Shown in pieces: positions 51,705 through 60,171 of a stretch of 64,000 bases of DNA; positions within the stretch are counted from its first letter, which is position 1; each line of letters begins with the position of its first letter. The notes below the pieces were generated by a model, which saw only the letters and a program-made list of their open reading frames with translations, ran no database searches and was not told the origin of the DNA. The stretch spans positions 79,243 to 143,242 of the forward strand of contig NZ_NJIH01000014.1 of assembly GCF_002209565.1 (NCBI RefSeq), in the 5' to 3' direction. The DNA comes from Candidimonas nitroreducens (GTDB lineage Bacteria > Pseudomonadota > Gammaproteobacteria > Burkholderiales > Burkholderiaceae_B). The position numbers were made by a program, and so were the translations under genes.

Positions 51705-52906
51705 GTATGCAGTACAGGAAGCATGTATTGATCGCGGGGGGTGGTATCGGCGGCTTGACCGCGGCGCTGGCCTTGCTGCGGCGCGGTTTTGATGTGTCTG
51801 TCTTCGAGCAGGCCAAAGAACTCAAAGAGATCGGTGCGGGGGTTCAGCTCGGGCCCAACGGTGTCCGGGTGCTGTACGAGCTTGGCTTGGAAGAACAGGC
51901 GCGGCGTCTGGGCGTGGATGCCCAGGCCAAAGAAGTGCGCGTCTGGAATACGGGGAAAACCTGGCCGTTGTTCAATCTGGGGCAAGAATCGATGAGCCGC
52001 TACGGCGTTCCGTACTTGATGATGCACCGCGCCGATCTTCACTCCATGCTGCTTGCGGCCACGCGTGAAATCAAACCCGATGCTTGCGTGGTCGACAGCC
52101 GCGTCAGCGGCTTCGAGCAGGATGCGCACGGAGTGGTTCTGATCCTGGAGGACGGCAGAAGGATACGGGGCGATGTATTGGTGGGGGCGGACGGTTTGCA
52201 TTCGGCCACGCGCAAAGCCTTGTTCGGCCCGGACAGTCCCAAATTCACAGGCGGCTGCTGCTGGCGCGGCATTATCGACACCGAAAGCCTGCCAGAGCAC
52301 TTGCGCCGGCCTGTGGGCGTCAATTGGGTGGGCCCCAGTGGCCACGTCATCCTGTACCCGGTTCGCGCGGGCCGGTTGCTCAATTTTGTGGGCCACATCG
52401 AGCGCGACGACTGGGCCGGCGAGTCGTGGACTGAAGAAGGCCGCGTCGAAGACTTGCGCGCGGATTATGCCGGTTGGCATGATGACATCCAGACCATCGT
52501 CGGCCACATAGGAATCCCTTACAAGTGGGCCCTGTTTCTGAGAGAGCCGCTGGAATGCTGGTCCAGGGGCCGCGTCACGCTGCTGGGGGACGCGTGCCAC
52601 GCCACTCTGCCTTATTTGGCGCAAGGCGCCAACATGGCCATCGAGGATGGAATGGTGCTGGCGCGTGCCCTGGACGAATTCGACGACGCGCCGGAAGCGC
52701 TGCGGCGCTACGAGGCTGCGCGCAAAGAGCGTGCCACGTGCATTGTCACGAAATCGTCCGAGAATCTGGGCCGCTTTCACAATCACGCTTTGCTGGATCC
52801 CGACGCGGCCGACGATTATGTCGCGTCGGAGTGGGCGCCGGACAAGATCCGCGACCGCTACGAGTGGATCTTGTCCTACGACGCCGTACATGTTCCCTTG
52901 GCGTGA
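51701..52906 (+). CDS. FAD-dependent monooxygenase, NicC/salicylate hydroxylase-like, 401 aa
   Basis: The start at 51701 overlaps the previous stop; the longer upstream frame is a shadow. Motifs are VLIAGGGIGGLTAALALLRRG, DVLVGADGLHSATRKALFG (DG) and RVTLLGDACHATLPYLAQGANMAIEDGMVLARAL (GD). This is the single-component class A flavin monooxygenase group that includes 6-hydroxynicotinate 3-monooxygenase, salicylate 1-monooxygenase and 3-hydroxybenzoate 6-monooxygenase. In this operon a decarboxylating hydroxylation of 6-hydroxynicotinate to 2,5-dihydroxypyridine is the natural role, because NicX follows. The substrate assignment rests on context. Confidence 0.8.
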   Translation: MSMQYRKHVLIAGGGIGGLTAALALLRRGFDVSVFEQAKELKEIGAGVQLGPNGVRVLYELGLEEQARRLGVDAQAKEVRVWNTGKTWPLFNLGQESMSRYGVPYLMMHRADLHSMLLAATREIKPDACVVDSRVSGFEQDAHGVVLILEDGRRIRGDVLVGADGLHSATRKALFGPDSPKFTGGCCWRGIIDTESLPEHLRRPVGVNWVGPSGHVILYPVRAGRLLNFVGHIERDDWAGESWTEEGRVEDLRADYAGWHDDIQTIVGHIGIPYKWALFLREPLECWSRGRVTLLGDACHATLPYLAQGANMAIEDGMVLARALDEFDDAPEALRRYEAARKERATCIVTKSSENLGRFHNHALLDPDAADDYVASEWAPDKIRDRYEWILSYDAVHVPLA

Positions 52907-52970
52907 ACTGCATCACCCGGTGCAGCACGCCGCCATTGCATCAAAACATTCAACATAACAGGATGGACTT

Positions 52971-53945
52971 ATGAGACAAATCAAGAAGGTGATCGCCGCG
53001 GCGGCCATGCTCGCCCTTAGCAGTGTTGCCTTGGCGGGCAACGGCCCGGGCGGCTATCCGTCCGAACCCGTGCGCTTCATCGTGTCCTTTGCGCCCGGCG
53101 GCGGCACGGACGTCGTGGCGCGCCTGGTGGCGGCAGAGCTGTCCAAGCGCATGGGGCAGAGCGTCATCGTCGAGAACAAGGCGGGCGCCAGCGGCATCAT
53201 CGCCTCGCAGTATGTCGCGCACGCCAATCCCGATGGCTATACCTTGCTGATAGGGGGCAGCGGCCCGATGGTGTTCAACCCCATCACCCGGAATTCCCTG
53301 CCTTATGATCCCGTGAAGGATTTCGAGCCGGTGACGATACTCGGGTCGTATCCCATCGTGCTCATATCCGGCCTCAAAGAACCGTTCAAATCGATAAAAG
53401 ACATGGTTCAGTATGCGAAGAGCCATCCGGGCGTCCTCAACTACGGGTCTGCCGGCTATTCTTTCCAGGTGCCCACGGAATATTTCGCCTCCCTTGCCGG
53501 CATCAAGCTGACCCAGGTGCCTTATAAAGGCTCGTCCGAGGCGGCCCAGGCCTTGGTTGCCGGAGACGTGCAGCTTTTCAGCGCGGACATCGGCCCGGGT
53601 GCTCCTCTGGTTTCGTCGGGACGAGGCAATGCGCTGGCGGTAACGTCCGCCGAGCGCAATCCCATACTTCCGAACGTGCCTACGCTTGCCGAATCCGGCT
53701 TCCCGGGGTTCGATTTCTCGCTTTATTCGGCAGTGGCCGCGCCCAAGGGAACCCCGGCGGCGATTGTCGATTATCTGCAAAAAGAGCTGAACGCCTCCCT
53801 GCATTCTCCTGCCGTGTCCAAGAGGCTGGCTACCATGGGCATCAAGCCGGAAGGCATGCCGCCGGCCGACGCCGCGGCACGGTTTGCGCGTGAGATCAAG
53901 ATGTTCCAGCCGATCGTGGACAAGCTCGGCATCAAGACCAACTGA
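52971..53945 (+). CDS. Bug/TctC-type periplasmic solute receptor, 324 aa
   Basis: A signal peptide ending SSVALA is followed by YPSEPVRFIVSFAPGGGTDVVARLVAAELSKRMG and KAGASGIIASQYVAHANPDGYTLL. It is the third gene of the catabolic operon, so this cluster has two receptors on opposite strands, perhaps for two related acids. AACAGGATGG lies before the start. Confidence 0.9.
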   Translation: MRQIKKVIAAAAMLALSSVALAGNGPGGYPSEPVRFIVSFAPGGGTDVVARLVAAELSKRMGQSVIVENKAGASGIIASQYVAHANPDGYTLLIGGSGPMVFNPITRNSLPYDPVKDFEPVTILGSYPIVLISGLKEPFKSIKDMVQYAKSHPGVLNYGSAGYSFQVPTEYFASLAGIKLTQVPYKGSSEAAQALVAGDVQLFSADIGPGAPLVSSGRGNALAVTSAERNPILPNVPTLAESGFPGFDFSLYSAVAAPKGTPAAIVDYLQKELNASLHSPAVSKRLATMGIKPEGMPPADAAARFAREIKMFQPIVDKLGIKTN

Positions 53946-53956
53946 GCGGGCGTGTC

Positions 53957-54838
53957 GTGAAGCCAAGCGCATTTGCCTATCGGCGTCCGGCAAGCCTGCA
54001 AGAGGCCTTGAGCCTGTTGGAGCAGGGCGACGACGTCAAGATTATTGCCGGCGGCCAGAGCCTGGTGCCGGCGATGAATCTGCGCATGGCCACACCCGGC
54101 GTGCTGGTGGATCTGGCGGGCATCGAGAGCTTGTCCGCGCTGAATGTCGAAGACGACGGCAGCCTGTCCGCCGGTGCCATGGTTGCACATAACCGGTTTC
54201 TGCGGGATGCGCAGGTCGGCGCCGGCTGGCCGGCCATTCCTCTGGCGGTGAAGCATGTGGCCCACGAGCAAGTCAGGAATCGCGGCACGATAGGCGGCAG
54301 CCTTTGTCACGCGGATCCGGCTGCCGAATGGGCCGCCGTCTGTCTGTTGCTGGACGCGGAAATGAAGCTGGCCGGCCGGCTGGGCGCACGAGTCCTGCCG
54401 GCCGGCGAATTCATCAAAGGGGTGTACGAGACGGCGCTCGAGCCTGGGGAGGTATTGTGCCAGGTACGCTTTCCGGCACCCCTGCGCGGTTGGCGCTGGG
54501 GCTTTCACGAAATCGCCCGCCGCCGCGGCGACTTCGCCATGGCGGGCGCCCTGGCCGGGCTGGCCATCGATGACAGCGGCTTGATCAGCGCCGCAAGACT
54601 CGTCGTGTTTGCCGCCGAAGATCGTGCGCGGCGCCTCGATGCGGCGCTGGTGGGCGTGGTCGGATGCAAGCCGGATGAAATCGATCCCGATCTGGCCGGC
54701 CTGGCAGCCGCAGCGGAAGTCGACCCTCGCTCGGACTTGCACGCCTCGGCAGCGCTGCGCTTCCATTTGGTTCATTCGTGCGTGGTGCGTGCGCTCGTCG
54801 AGGCGGCGGGAAAGCCCGCAGGAGTACGAAATGACTGA
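53957..54838 (+). CDS. Molybdenum hydroxylase FAD subunit (CoxM-like), 293 aa
   Basis: The FAD-binding PCMH-type domain starts at the GTG (53957): FAYRRPASLQEALSLLEQGDDVKIIAGGQSLVPAMNLRM. A second FAD motif, IRNRGTIGGS-like (EQVRNRGTIGGSLCHADPAAEW), is near residue 100, and a CO dehydrogenase flavoprotein C-terminal domain follows. It passes electrons from the [2Fe-2S] subunit to the acceptor. Its stop overlaps the next start by 8 bases. Gene order M-S-L is that of xanthine-oxidase-family enzymes of the CO dehydrogenase layout. Confidence 0.88.
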   Translation: MKPSAFAYRRPASLQEALSLLEQGDDVKIIAGGQSLVPAMNLRMATPGVLVDLAGIESLSALNVEDDGSLSAGAMVAHNRFLRDAQVGAGWPAIPLAVKHVAHEQVRNRGTIGGSLCHADPAAEWAAVCLLLDAEMKLAGRLGARVLPAGEFIKGVYETALEPGEVLCQVRFPAPLRGWRWGFHEIARRRGDFAMAGALAGLAIDDSGLISAARLVVFAAEDRARRLDAALVGVVGCKPDEIDPDLAGLAAAAEVDPRSDLHASAALRFHLVHSCVVRALVEAAGKPAGVRND

Positions 54839-55325
54839 CCTGTATGACGTCGAGCTGAGGGTGAATGGCCACGCGGTCTCGCGCAAGGTGCCGGCGCGCC
54901 TGACCCTTGCCGATTTCCTGCGCCAGGATCTCGAATTGACGGGGACGCACGTCGGCTGCGAGCATGGCGTGTGCGGCGCCTGCACCGTATTGCTGGACGG
55001 CGATTCGGTACGTGCCTGCCTGATGTTCGCCGTGCAGGCGCAGGGCCGCGAGGTGACGACCATAGAAGGCCTGACCCCCGCTGACGGGCTGTCGCCCCTG
55101 CAGCAGAGTTTTTGCGAGCATCACTCCATGCAGTGCGGGTTCTGCACGGCGGGAATAATCGTAACTGCCGAGGCCTACCTGGCCCAGGTAGACCACATCG
55201 ACGCCGCTTCGGTGCGCCAGGCGATGTCGGGCAATATATGCCGCTGCACCGGGTACCTGCCCATCGTAGAGGCGGTAATGGAAGAGGGGCGGCGACGCGG
55301 GCTGCTGCGAAATGAAGAGAGCTAG
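54831..55325 (+). CDS. Molybdenum hydroxylase [2Fe-2S] subunit (CoxS-like), 164 aa
   Basis: The plant-ferredoxin-type cluster is C43-x4-C48-x2-C51-x11-C63. The second, alpha-helical cluster is in QCGFCTAG and GNICRCTGY, both complete. It relays electrons between the molybdenum centre and FAD. The start at 54831 overlaps the FAD subunit stop; upstream codons of the frame are a shadow. Confidence 0.92.
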   Translation: MTDLYDVELRVNGHAVSRKVPARLTLADFLRQDLELTGTHVGCEHGVCGACTVLLDGDSVRACLMFAVQAQGREVTTIEGLTPADGLSPLQQSFCEHHSMQCGFCTAGIIVTAEAYLAQVDHIDAASVRQAMSGNICRCTGYLPIVEAVMEEGRRRGLLRNEES

Positions 55326-58239
55326 CAATGAAATGATCGGCAAGGCGGTGACGCGCCGCGAGGCGCCCCGCTTCGTCAGCGGCCGTGGCCACTATGTCGA
55401 CGATGTGCGCAGGCCCGACATGGTCTACGCCCGTGTCGTGCGCTCGGCCGTTGCCCATGGCGTGATACGCGGCATAGACGGAAGCGCCGCAAAGGCGCTG
55501 CCGGGTGTCCTGGCGGTCGTCACCGGCGCCGAGATCGCGCATCTGCTCAAGGAAATCCCGCAGCGGGTGTGCGCATTGCCGGGCATGGAAAATTTCCTGC
55601 AGCGTCCGCTGGCGGTGGATCGCGTCCTGTATGTAGGCGAGCCCATAGCCGTGGTGGTGGCCGAAGATGCCTATCTCGCCGAAGATGCGGCCGAGTGCGT
55701 CGTGGCCGACATCGAGCTTCTGCCCGCGGTCGTCGATGCCCAGGACGCATTGCGTGACGAGGTATTGCTGCACCCCGGCCAGGGAACCAATAGATCCACC
55801 TCCTATGAAGTCGGTTTCGGCGATATCGATCAGGCGTTCGGACAAGCCGATCTGGTCGTCAGCGAGCGCTTCTACGTGCACAGGCATAGCGCCTCGCCCC
55901 TGGAGTGCCGGGGGCTTGTGGCGCAATGGGATGCGGCGCTGGGCCACATGACGGTATGGGGCGCCGCCAAGGTTCCGTTTGCCAACCGCAGCATCCTGGC
56001 CGGCATGCTCGGCTTGCCGGTCGATCGCGTCGACATGATCGAGTGCGACGTGGGCGGCAGCTTCGGCGTCCGGGGCGACTTCTATCCCGAAGATTTCCTG
56101 GTGCCGTATCTTTCCCGCCGGGTCGGACGCCCCGTCAAGTGGATAGAAGACCGGCGCGAAAGCCTGATGGCACTGAACCACTCGCGCGAAACCTATTGCG
56201 ATCTGTCCATGGCGTTCAGTCGCGATGGCGTCATGCTGGGCATGCGGGGCCGCATGGTCGCCGACAACGGCGCCTACGTTCGCACCAATACCGGGGTGAT
56301 GCCCGGCAAGGGAACGCAATTCCTGGCCGGGCCCTATCGTATTGCAGCGACTTCGTTCGAGGCGATCTCGGTTTGCACCAATAAAACGCCGTCGGGCACG
56401 TATCGCGGCCCGGGGCGCTACGAGTCGACCTTCTTTCGCGAACGGCTCATCGACATGGCGGCGGCCAAGCTGGGCATCGACCGCGTCGACATCCGATCCG
56501 CCAACCTGATTCTTCCCGAGCAAATGCCTTATAACGCCGGAGCCCTGGTTCCCGGCATGGGCCCGACGATCTATGACTCGGGACAGTACCCGCAGGTGTT
56601 CAGGCATGCGCTGGACGCATTCGGCTGGGCGCAGCGCAGCCAGCGCTCGGGCACGCTGCAGGATGGCCGCTATATCGGCGTGGGCATGGCGTGCTTCACC
56701 GAGTCCACGGGCGGTGGGCCCGGCGAATACGCGCGCCTCACCCTGCGCAGCGATGCGTGTTTCGACCTGGCGCTGGGCGCGGCCAGCGCCGGCCAGGGAC
56801 ATGAAACGTCGATGGCGCAAGTGCTGTCGCAATGCCTGGACGTGCCCATGGAGGCCGTACGGGTATATCACGGTTCTACGACGCTGCTCGATGCGGGCTT
56901 CGGTGCCTACCATAGCCGCAGCGCGGTGATGAGCGGGGCCGTGACCCACAAGGCGGCCCGCGCGATGCGCGAACTGTTGATCTCGCGGGCCGCCCACAGG
57001 CTGGGTCGCAGCGAGGGCTCGCTTGAATGGCGCGACGGCTGCGTGGTGGGCGCCCATGACGGCGCCAGCTTGCTGACCCTGGCCCAGCTGGCCGAAGGCA
57101 TTGCGCCTCATGCCGATCCGACCGAGCGCGGCGCGGTCGAGGTTGATGCCAAATACATGTCGGATCAGTTGACCTATACCTTCGGCGTACAAATGGCCGA
57201 AGTGGCGGTCGACCCCGACACCGCCCAGGTAGAGGTGTTGGACTATTACTGCGTCGAAGACCTCGGCCGCGTCATCAACCCCGAGATCGTGCACGGGCAG
57301 ACCATCGGGGCGGCGGTGCAGGGGCTGGGCGGCACCTTATTGGACGAGTTCATTTATGACGACAGCGGGCAATTGCTGACCGGCACGTTTGCCGACTATC
57401 TATTGCCCACCAGCACGGATTTTCCCGTGGTGCGCGGCGAAACGCTAGAGCTGGCCCAGTCGCCCAGCAATCCGCTCGGGGTCAAGGGGGCCGGAGAGGG
57501 CGGCATCATTGGAACTGGCGCCGCCGTGGCCAATGCCGTTTCATCGGCGCTGGCGGCGGCCGGGGTATCCGTGACGGCGCTGCCCATATCCATGAAAAAT
57601 CTGGGGGCGCTGCTGGAACAGGCGCGAAACAAAGAAAAGGGTGAAGAGATGAAGGTGCAGGGCGATTATCTGTTGAGCGCCGGCCGCGACCGGGTCTGGG
57701 CGGCGTTGATGGATCCCGAAATCCTGAAGGCATCCATACCCGGATGCCAGAGCATGAGCGAAACCGGCCCCCACGCCTACGAGATGGTGGTCAAGTCCAG
57801 TATCGGGCCCGTCAGCGTACGCATGAAGTCGACCCTGCAGATGCTGGATATCGTCGATCGAACCTCCTATCGCCTGTCGGTGCAGGGCAATGCCGGCCCT
57901 GCGGGTTTCGCCAAGGGGGAAGTCCGCATCCGCATCGCCGACGCCTCGTCTGGCGGCACGCGGCTGGATTATGAGGCCTCGGGTGATATAGGCGGCAAGC
58001 TGGCACAGGTGGGCGCGCGCCTGATCGAAGGCGTTGTGGCGAAGATGACGGCACAGTTTTTCCAGAACTTCCAGAAGCAGCTTGGCGAACCCGCGGTCGC
58101 GCCAGCCGGCTCGCCGGCTGGCGCGGCGGCCCGGCAGGCCTCGATATGGCCGACCTGGCCCATGGTGCCCTGGCTGATCGCGGCGGCTGCGCTCGGGGCG
58201 GCTGCGGCCTCCTTGATCATGTGTGCGATGCGGGGCTGA
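55312..58239 (+). CDS. Molybdopterin hydroxylase large subunit fused to CoxG/SRPBCC domain and membrane anchor, 975 aa
   Basis: Residues 1-775 are a complete xanthine-oxidase-family large subunit. They show GKAVTRREAPRFVSGRGHYVDDV, the Mo-cofactor loop GGSFGVRGDFYPED, an active-site loop TYRGPGR (about 363-369; not the CO-dehydrogenase CSFR type) and the catalytic glutamate in GVKGAGEGG (Glu729). From residue 780 a CoxG/SRPBCC domain follows (MKVQGDYLLSAGRDRVWAALMDPEILKASIPGC). An Ala/Pro linker and a membrane helix then close the protein (WPMVPWLIAAAALGAAAASLIMC, last 27 residues). It probably hydroxylates the pyridine ring (e.g. nicotinate at C6) while tethered to the inner membrane. ATG at 57649, preceded by AAGGGTGAAGAG, could also give a free CoxG domain. 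Confidence 0.82.
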   Translation: MKRASNEMIGKAVTRREAPRFVSGRGHYVDDVRRPDMVYARVVRSAVAHGVIRGIDGSAAKALPGVLAVVTGAEIAHLLKEIPQRVCALPGMENFLQRPLAVDRVLYVGEPIAVVVAEDAYLAEDAAECVVADIELLPAVVDAQDALRDEVLLHPGQGTNRSTSYEVGFGDIDQAFGQADLVVSERFYVHRHSASPLECRGLVAQWDAALGHMTVWGAAKVPFANRSILAGMLGLPVDRVDMIECDVGGSFGVRGDFYPEDFLVPYLSRRVGRPVKWIEDRRESLMALNHSRETYCDLSMAFSRDGVMLGMRGRMVADNGAYVRTNTGVMPGKGTQFLAGPYRIAATSFEAISVCTNKTPSGTYRGPGRYESTFFRERLIDMAAAKLGIDRVDIRSANLILPEQMPYNAGALVPGMGPTIYDSGQYPQVFRHALDAFGWAQRSQRSGTLQDGRYIGVGMACFTESTGGGPGEYARLTLRSDACFDLALGAASAGQGHETSMAQVLSQCLDVPMEAVRVYHGSTTLLDAGFGAYHSRSAVMSGAVTHKAARAMRELLISRAAHRLGRSEGSLEWRDGCVVGAHDGASLLTLAQLAEGIAPHADPTERGAVEVDAKYMSDQLTYTFGVQMAEVAVDPDTAQVEVLDYYCVEDLGRVINPEIVHGQTIGAAVQGLGGTLLDEFIYDDSGQLLTGTFADYLLPTSTDFPVVRGETLELAQSPSNPLGVKGAGEGGIIGTGAAVANAVSSALAAAGVSVTALPISMKNLGALLEQARNKEKGEEMKVQGDYLLSAGRDRVWAALMDPEILKASIPGCQSMSETGPHAYEMVVKSSIGPVSVRMKSTLQMLDIVDRTSYRLSVQGNAGPAGFAKGEVRIRIADASSGGTRLDYEASGDIGGKLAQVGARLIEGVVAKMTAQFFQNFQKQLGEPAVAPAGSPAGAAARQASIWPTWPMVPWLIAAAALGAAAASLIMCAMRG

Positions 58240-58243
58240 TGTG

Positions 58244-59065
58244 ATGCAAAGTTTATATATGGATGGCGGCCATTTCAGGGTCAACGGCATCCGCCAGCAC
58301 TATCTGCGCTGCAAGGCCCCGGGCCTGCCCGTAGTGATCGTGCCGGGCATCGTCAGCCCTGCTGCTTTGTGGCTGCACGTGGCCGAGGCGCTGGCCGGCG
58401 ACGGCTACGACGTCTGGATCGTCGACGTGCGCGGCCGGGGCCTTAGCGAGCAGGGGCCGCATATGGACTACGGACTGGACGCGTGCACCGACGACTTGCA
58501 GGCCTTCCTGCCGGCGGCGGGCTTGTCGCAGCCCCTTGTCGTCGGGCATTCCATGGGGGCGCGTATCGGCGCGCGACTGGCAGCCAGGTCAAGCGCCATA
58601 GGCGCTTTGGTCATGCTGGATCCGCCCGCCAGCGCGCCGGGCGGGCGGCCCTATCCCATTCCGGCCGAACGCACGGCAAACCTGCTGCAGGCGGCGCGGC
58701 GTGGCGAAGCCGAAGCCTATCTGCGCAGGCCCGGTGTCGCGCAGTGGCCAGAGCCGCTGCTGCGGCAGCGCGCCCAGTGGCTGGCCAGCTGCGATCCACG
58801 CGTGATCGAGCCCGCCTACCGCGATTTCCATGAGCAGGATGTCTATGAAGACGTGGCGCGGGCCAGCTGTCCGGTGACGCTGGTGGCGGCGACCGCCAGC
58901 GGCGTCATCAACGAGGCAGAGATGGCCAGGTTTCAACGAGTGCAGCCTGCGCTGGCAGTCGTGCGCGCCGAAGGCGCCGCGCATCAGCTGCAGGCTGAAA
59001 ATACCGACTTGTGCCTGCGCATATTGCGACAGATATTACCTAAGGGGGTTCGGCACACATCATGA
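58244..59065 (+). CDS. nicD: N-formylmaleamate deformylase, alpha/beta hydrolase, 273 aa
   Basis: The nucleophile elbow is VGHSMGAR (Ser103), and a late EGAAHQ supplies the histidine. From memory, segments NGIRQHYLR, VPGI.SPA, VDVRGRGLS and DYGLDAC match NicD of Pseudomonas putida closely. The reaction is N-formylmaleamate to maleamate and formate. The start at 58244 leaves 4 bases after the large hydroxylase subunit; an ATG at 58223 would overlap it. Its stop overlaps the nicX start. Confidence 0.87.
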   Translation: MQSLYMDGGHFRVNGIRQHYLRCKAPGLPVVIVPGIVSPAALWLHVAEALAGDGYDVWIVDVRGRGLSEQGPHMDYGLDACTDDLQAFLPAAGLSQPLVVGHSMGARIGARLAARSSAIGALVMLDPPASAPGGRPYPIPAERTANLLQAARRGEAEAYLRRPGVAQWPEPLLRQRAQWLASCDPRVIEPAYRDFHEQDVYEDVARASCPVTLVAATASGVINEAEMARFQRVQPALAVVRAEGAAHQLQAENTDLCLRILRQILPKGVRHTS

Positions 59066-60132
59066 CGGCTTCATCGATAGTGGATTTCGACCTGGTCGAG
59101 CTGTTCCTGGAAGAGCTGCGGCTGTGCAAGGTAAGCGAAGGCGAGCAGATCGCCATCCTGAACGCGGGCGCTGAGTGGCCCGACTATGTGCAGGCCCTGC
59201 TCAAGGCGGCGGGGCGCCTGGGGGCCCAGGCCTTCAATGTGAATGTCCAGCGCGACCAGACCCTGCGGGCGGCGGTGCAGGGCCGCCATCCGTTCGCGGG
59301 CAGGGAGCTGCTGCTGGATATGCTGAAGCGCTGCGATATGGTCGTCGACCTGGTCGGCCTGCTGTTCTCGCGGGAACAGCTGGACATGCAAAAAGCGGGC
59401 GTGCGCATACTGCGCATCATGGAACCGCCCCATGTATTGCGCGCCATGTTCCCCACGCGCGAACTGGCCCAGCGGGTCGAGCGCGGGCGCGAGATCCTGA
59501 TGCAGGCCAAGCGCCTGCACATCACCTCGCGGTTTGGCACCGACATCACTTACGAGCTGGGCCAGTATCCGGTCATATCCGAATACGGCTATACCGACCA
59601 GCCAGGGCGCTGGGATCATTTCCCCTCGGGCTTCGTATTCACGCAGGGCAATGACGGACAGGTCGACGGAACCGTCGTACTGCGCCAAGGAGACATCCTG
59701 GCGGCGTTCAAGCGGTACCTGCAGTCCGACGTCGTTCTCACCGTAGAGCGCGGCTACGTCACGAAGGTGGAAGGCTCGGGCATGGATGCGGATCTGCTGC
59801 GCACCTACGTGGCCGGCTTCAACGACCCGAGGGCCTATGCCATTTCGCATATAGGCTGGGGCATGAACGACGCGGCACGCTGGTATCACTTCGAGGCGAC
59901 CCGCAGGCTGCATGACGAGCACGTCATGAACGCACTGTCGTTCTACGGCAATGTGCTCTTTTCGCTCGGGCCCAATGTAGAGCTGGGCGGCACCAACGAT
60001 ACCGCCTGCCACATGGATATCCCCATGCGCGGCTGCAGCCTGACCCTGGACGGCACAGAGATCGTCCGCGACGGCGATGTGGTGCACCCCGAGCTGCGGG
60101 TAGAAAAAGCCGTCAATCCGCCGGGGTGGTAG
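59062..60132 (+). CDS. nicX: 2,5-dihydroxypyridine 5,6-dioxygenase, 356 aa
   Basis: This extradiol-type dioxygenase of the M29-peptidase-like fold opens 2,5-dihydroxypyridine to N-formylmaleamate with Fe(II) and O2. Conserved LGQYPVISEYGYTDQPGRWDHFPSGF, SHIGWGM (His263) and CHMDIPMRGC (His317, Asp319) are present; they align with the His-His-Asp proposed as iron ligands in P. putida NicX. Length is normal. Generic tools may call it a leucyl aminopeptidase, but the QYP/EYG segments are NicX-specific. It is the last gene of the operon. Confidence 0.9.
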   Translation: MTASSIVDFDLVELFLEELRLCKVSEGEQIAILNAGAEWPDYVQALLKAAGRLGAQAFNVNVQRDQTLRAAVQGRHPFAGRELLLDMLKRCDMVVDLVGLLFSREQLDMQKAGVRILRIMEPPHVLRAMFPTRELAQRVERGREILMQAKRLHITSRFGTDITYELGQYPVISEYGYTDQPGRWDHFPSGFVFTQGNDGQVDGTVVLRQGDILAAFKRYLQSDVVLTVERGYVTKVEGSGMDADLLRTYVAGFNDPRAYAISHIGWGMNDAARWYHFEATRRLHDEHVMNALSFYGNVLFSLGPNVELGGTNDTACHMDIPMRGCSLTLDGTEIVRDGDVVHPELRVEKAVNPPGW

Positions 60133-60133
60133 T

Positions 60134-60171
60134 CCCGGCGTGATGCCGGGCCGGCCCGCATTTCGCGGGCC
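60134..60171. terminator. Double hairpin between convergent nicX and cytochrome genes
   Basis: CCCGGC-GTGAT-GCCGGG (60134-60150) is followed at once by GGCCCGC-ATTTC-GCGGGCC (60153-60171). Both are perfect stems. They fill the 38-base gap between convergent genes and probably serve both strands, although T tracts are short. Confidence 0.65.

Noticed and set aside
54772..57294. 840-codon open frame on the minus strand across the molybdenum hydroxylase genes
   Set aside because: The plus strand encodes complete, motif-bearing subunits in coupled frames; the antisense frame has no domain and reflects third-position GC bias.
55312..58239. Aerobic CO dehydrogenase large subunit
   Set aside because: The active-site loop reads TYRGPGR, not the CSFR loop of true CO dehydrogenase, and the surrounding genes are for pyridine breakdown.
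59062..60132. Leucyl aminopeptidase (M29)
   Set aside because: The EYG.....GRWDH, SHIGWG and CHMDIP segments and the nicD/nicF context fit 2,5-dihydroxypyridine dioxygenase instead.
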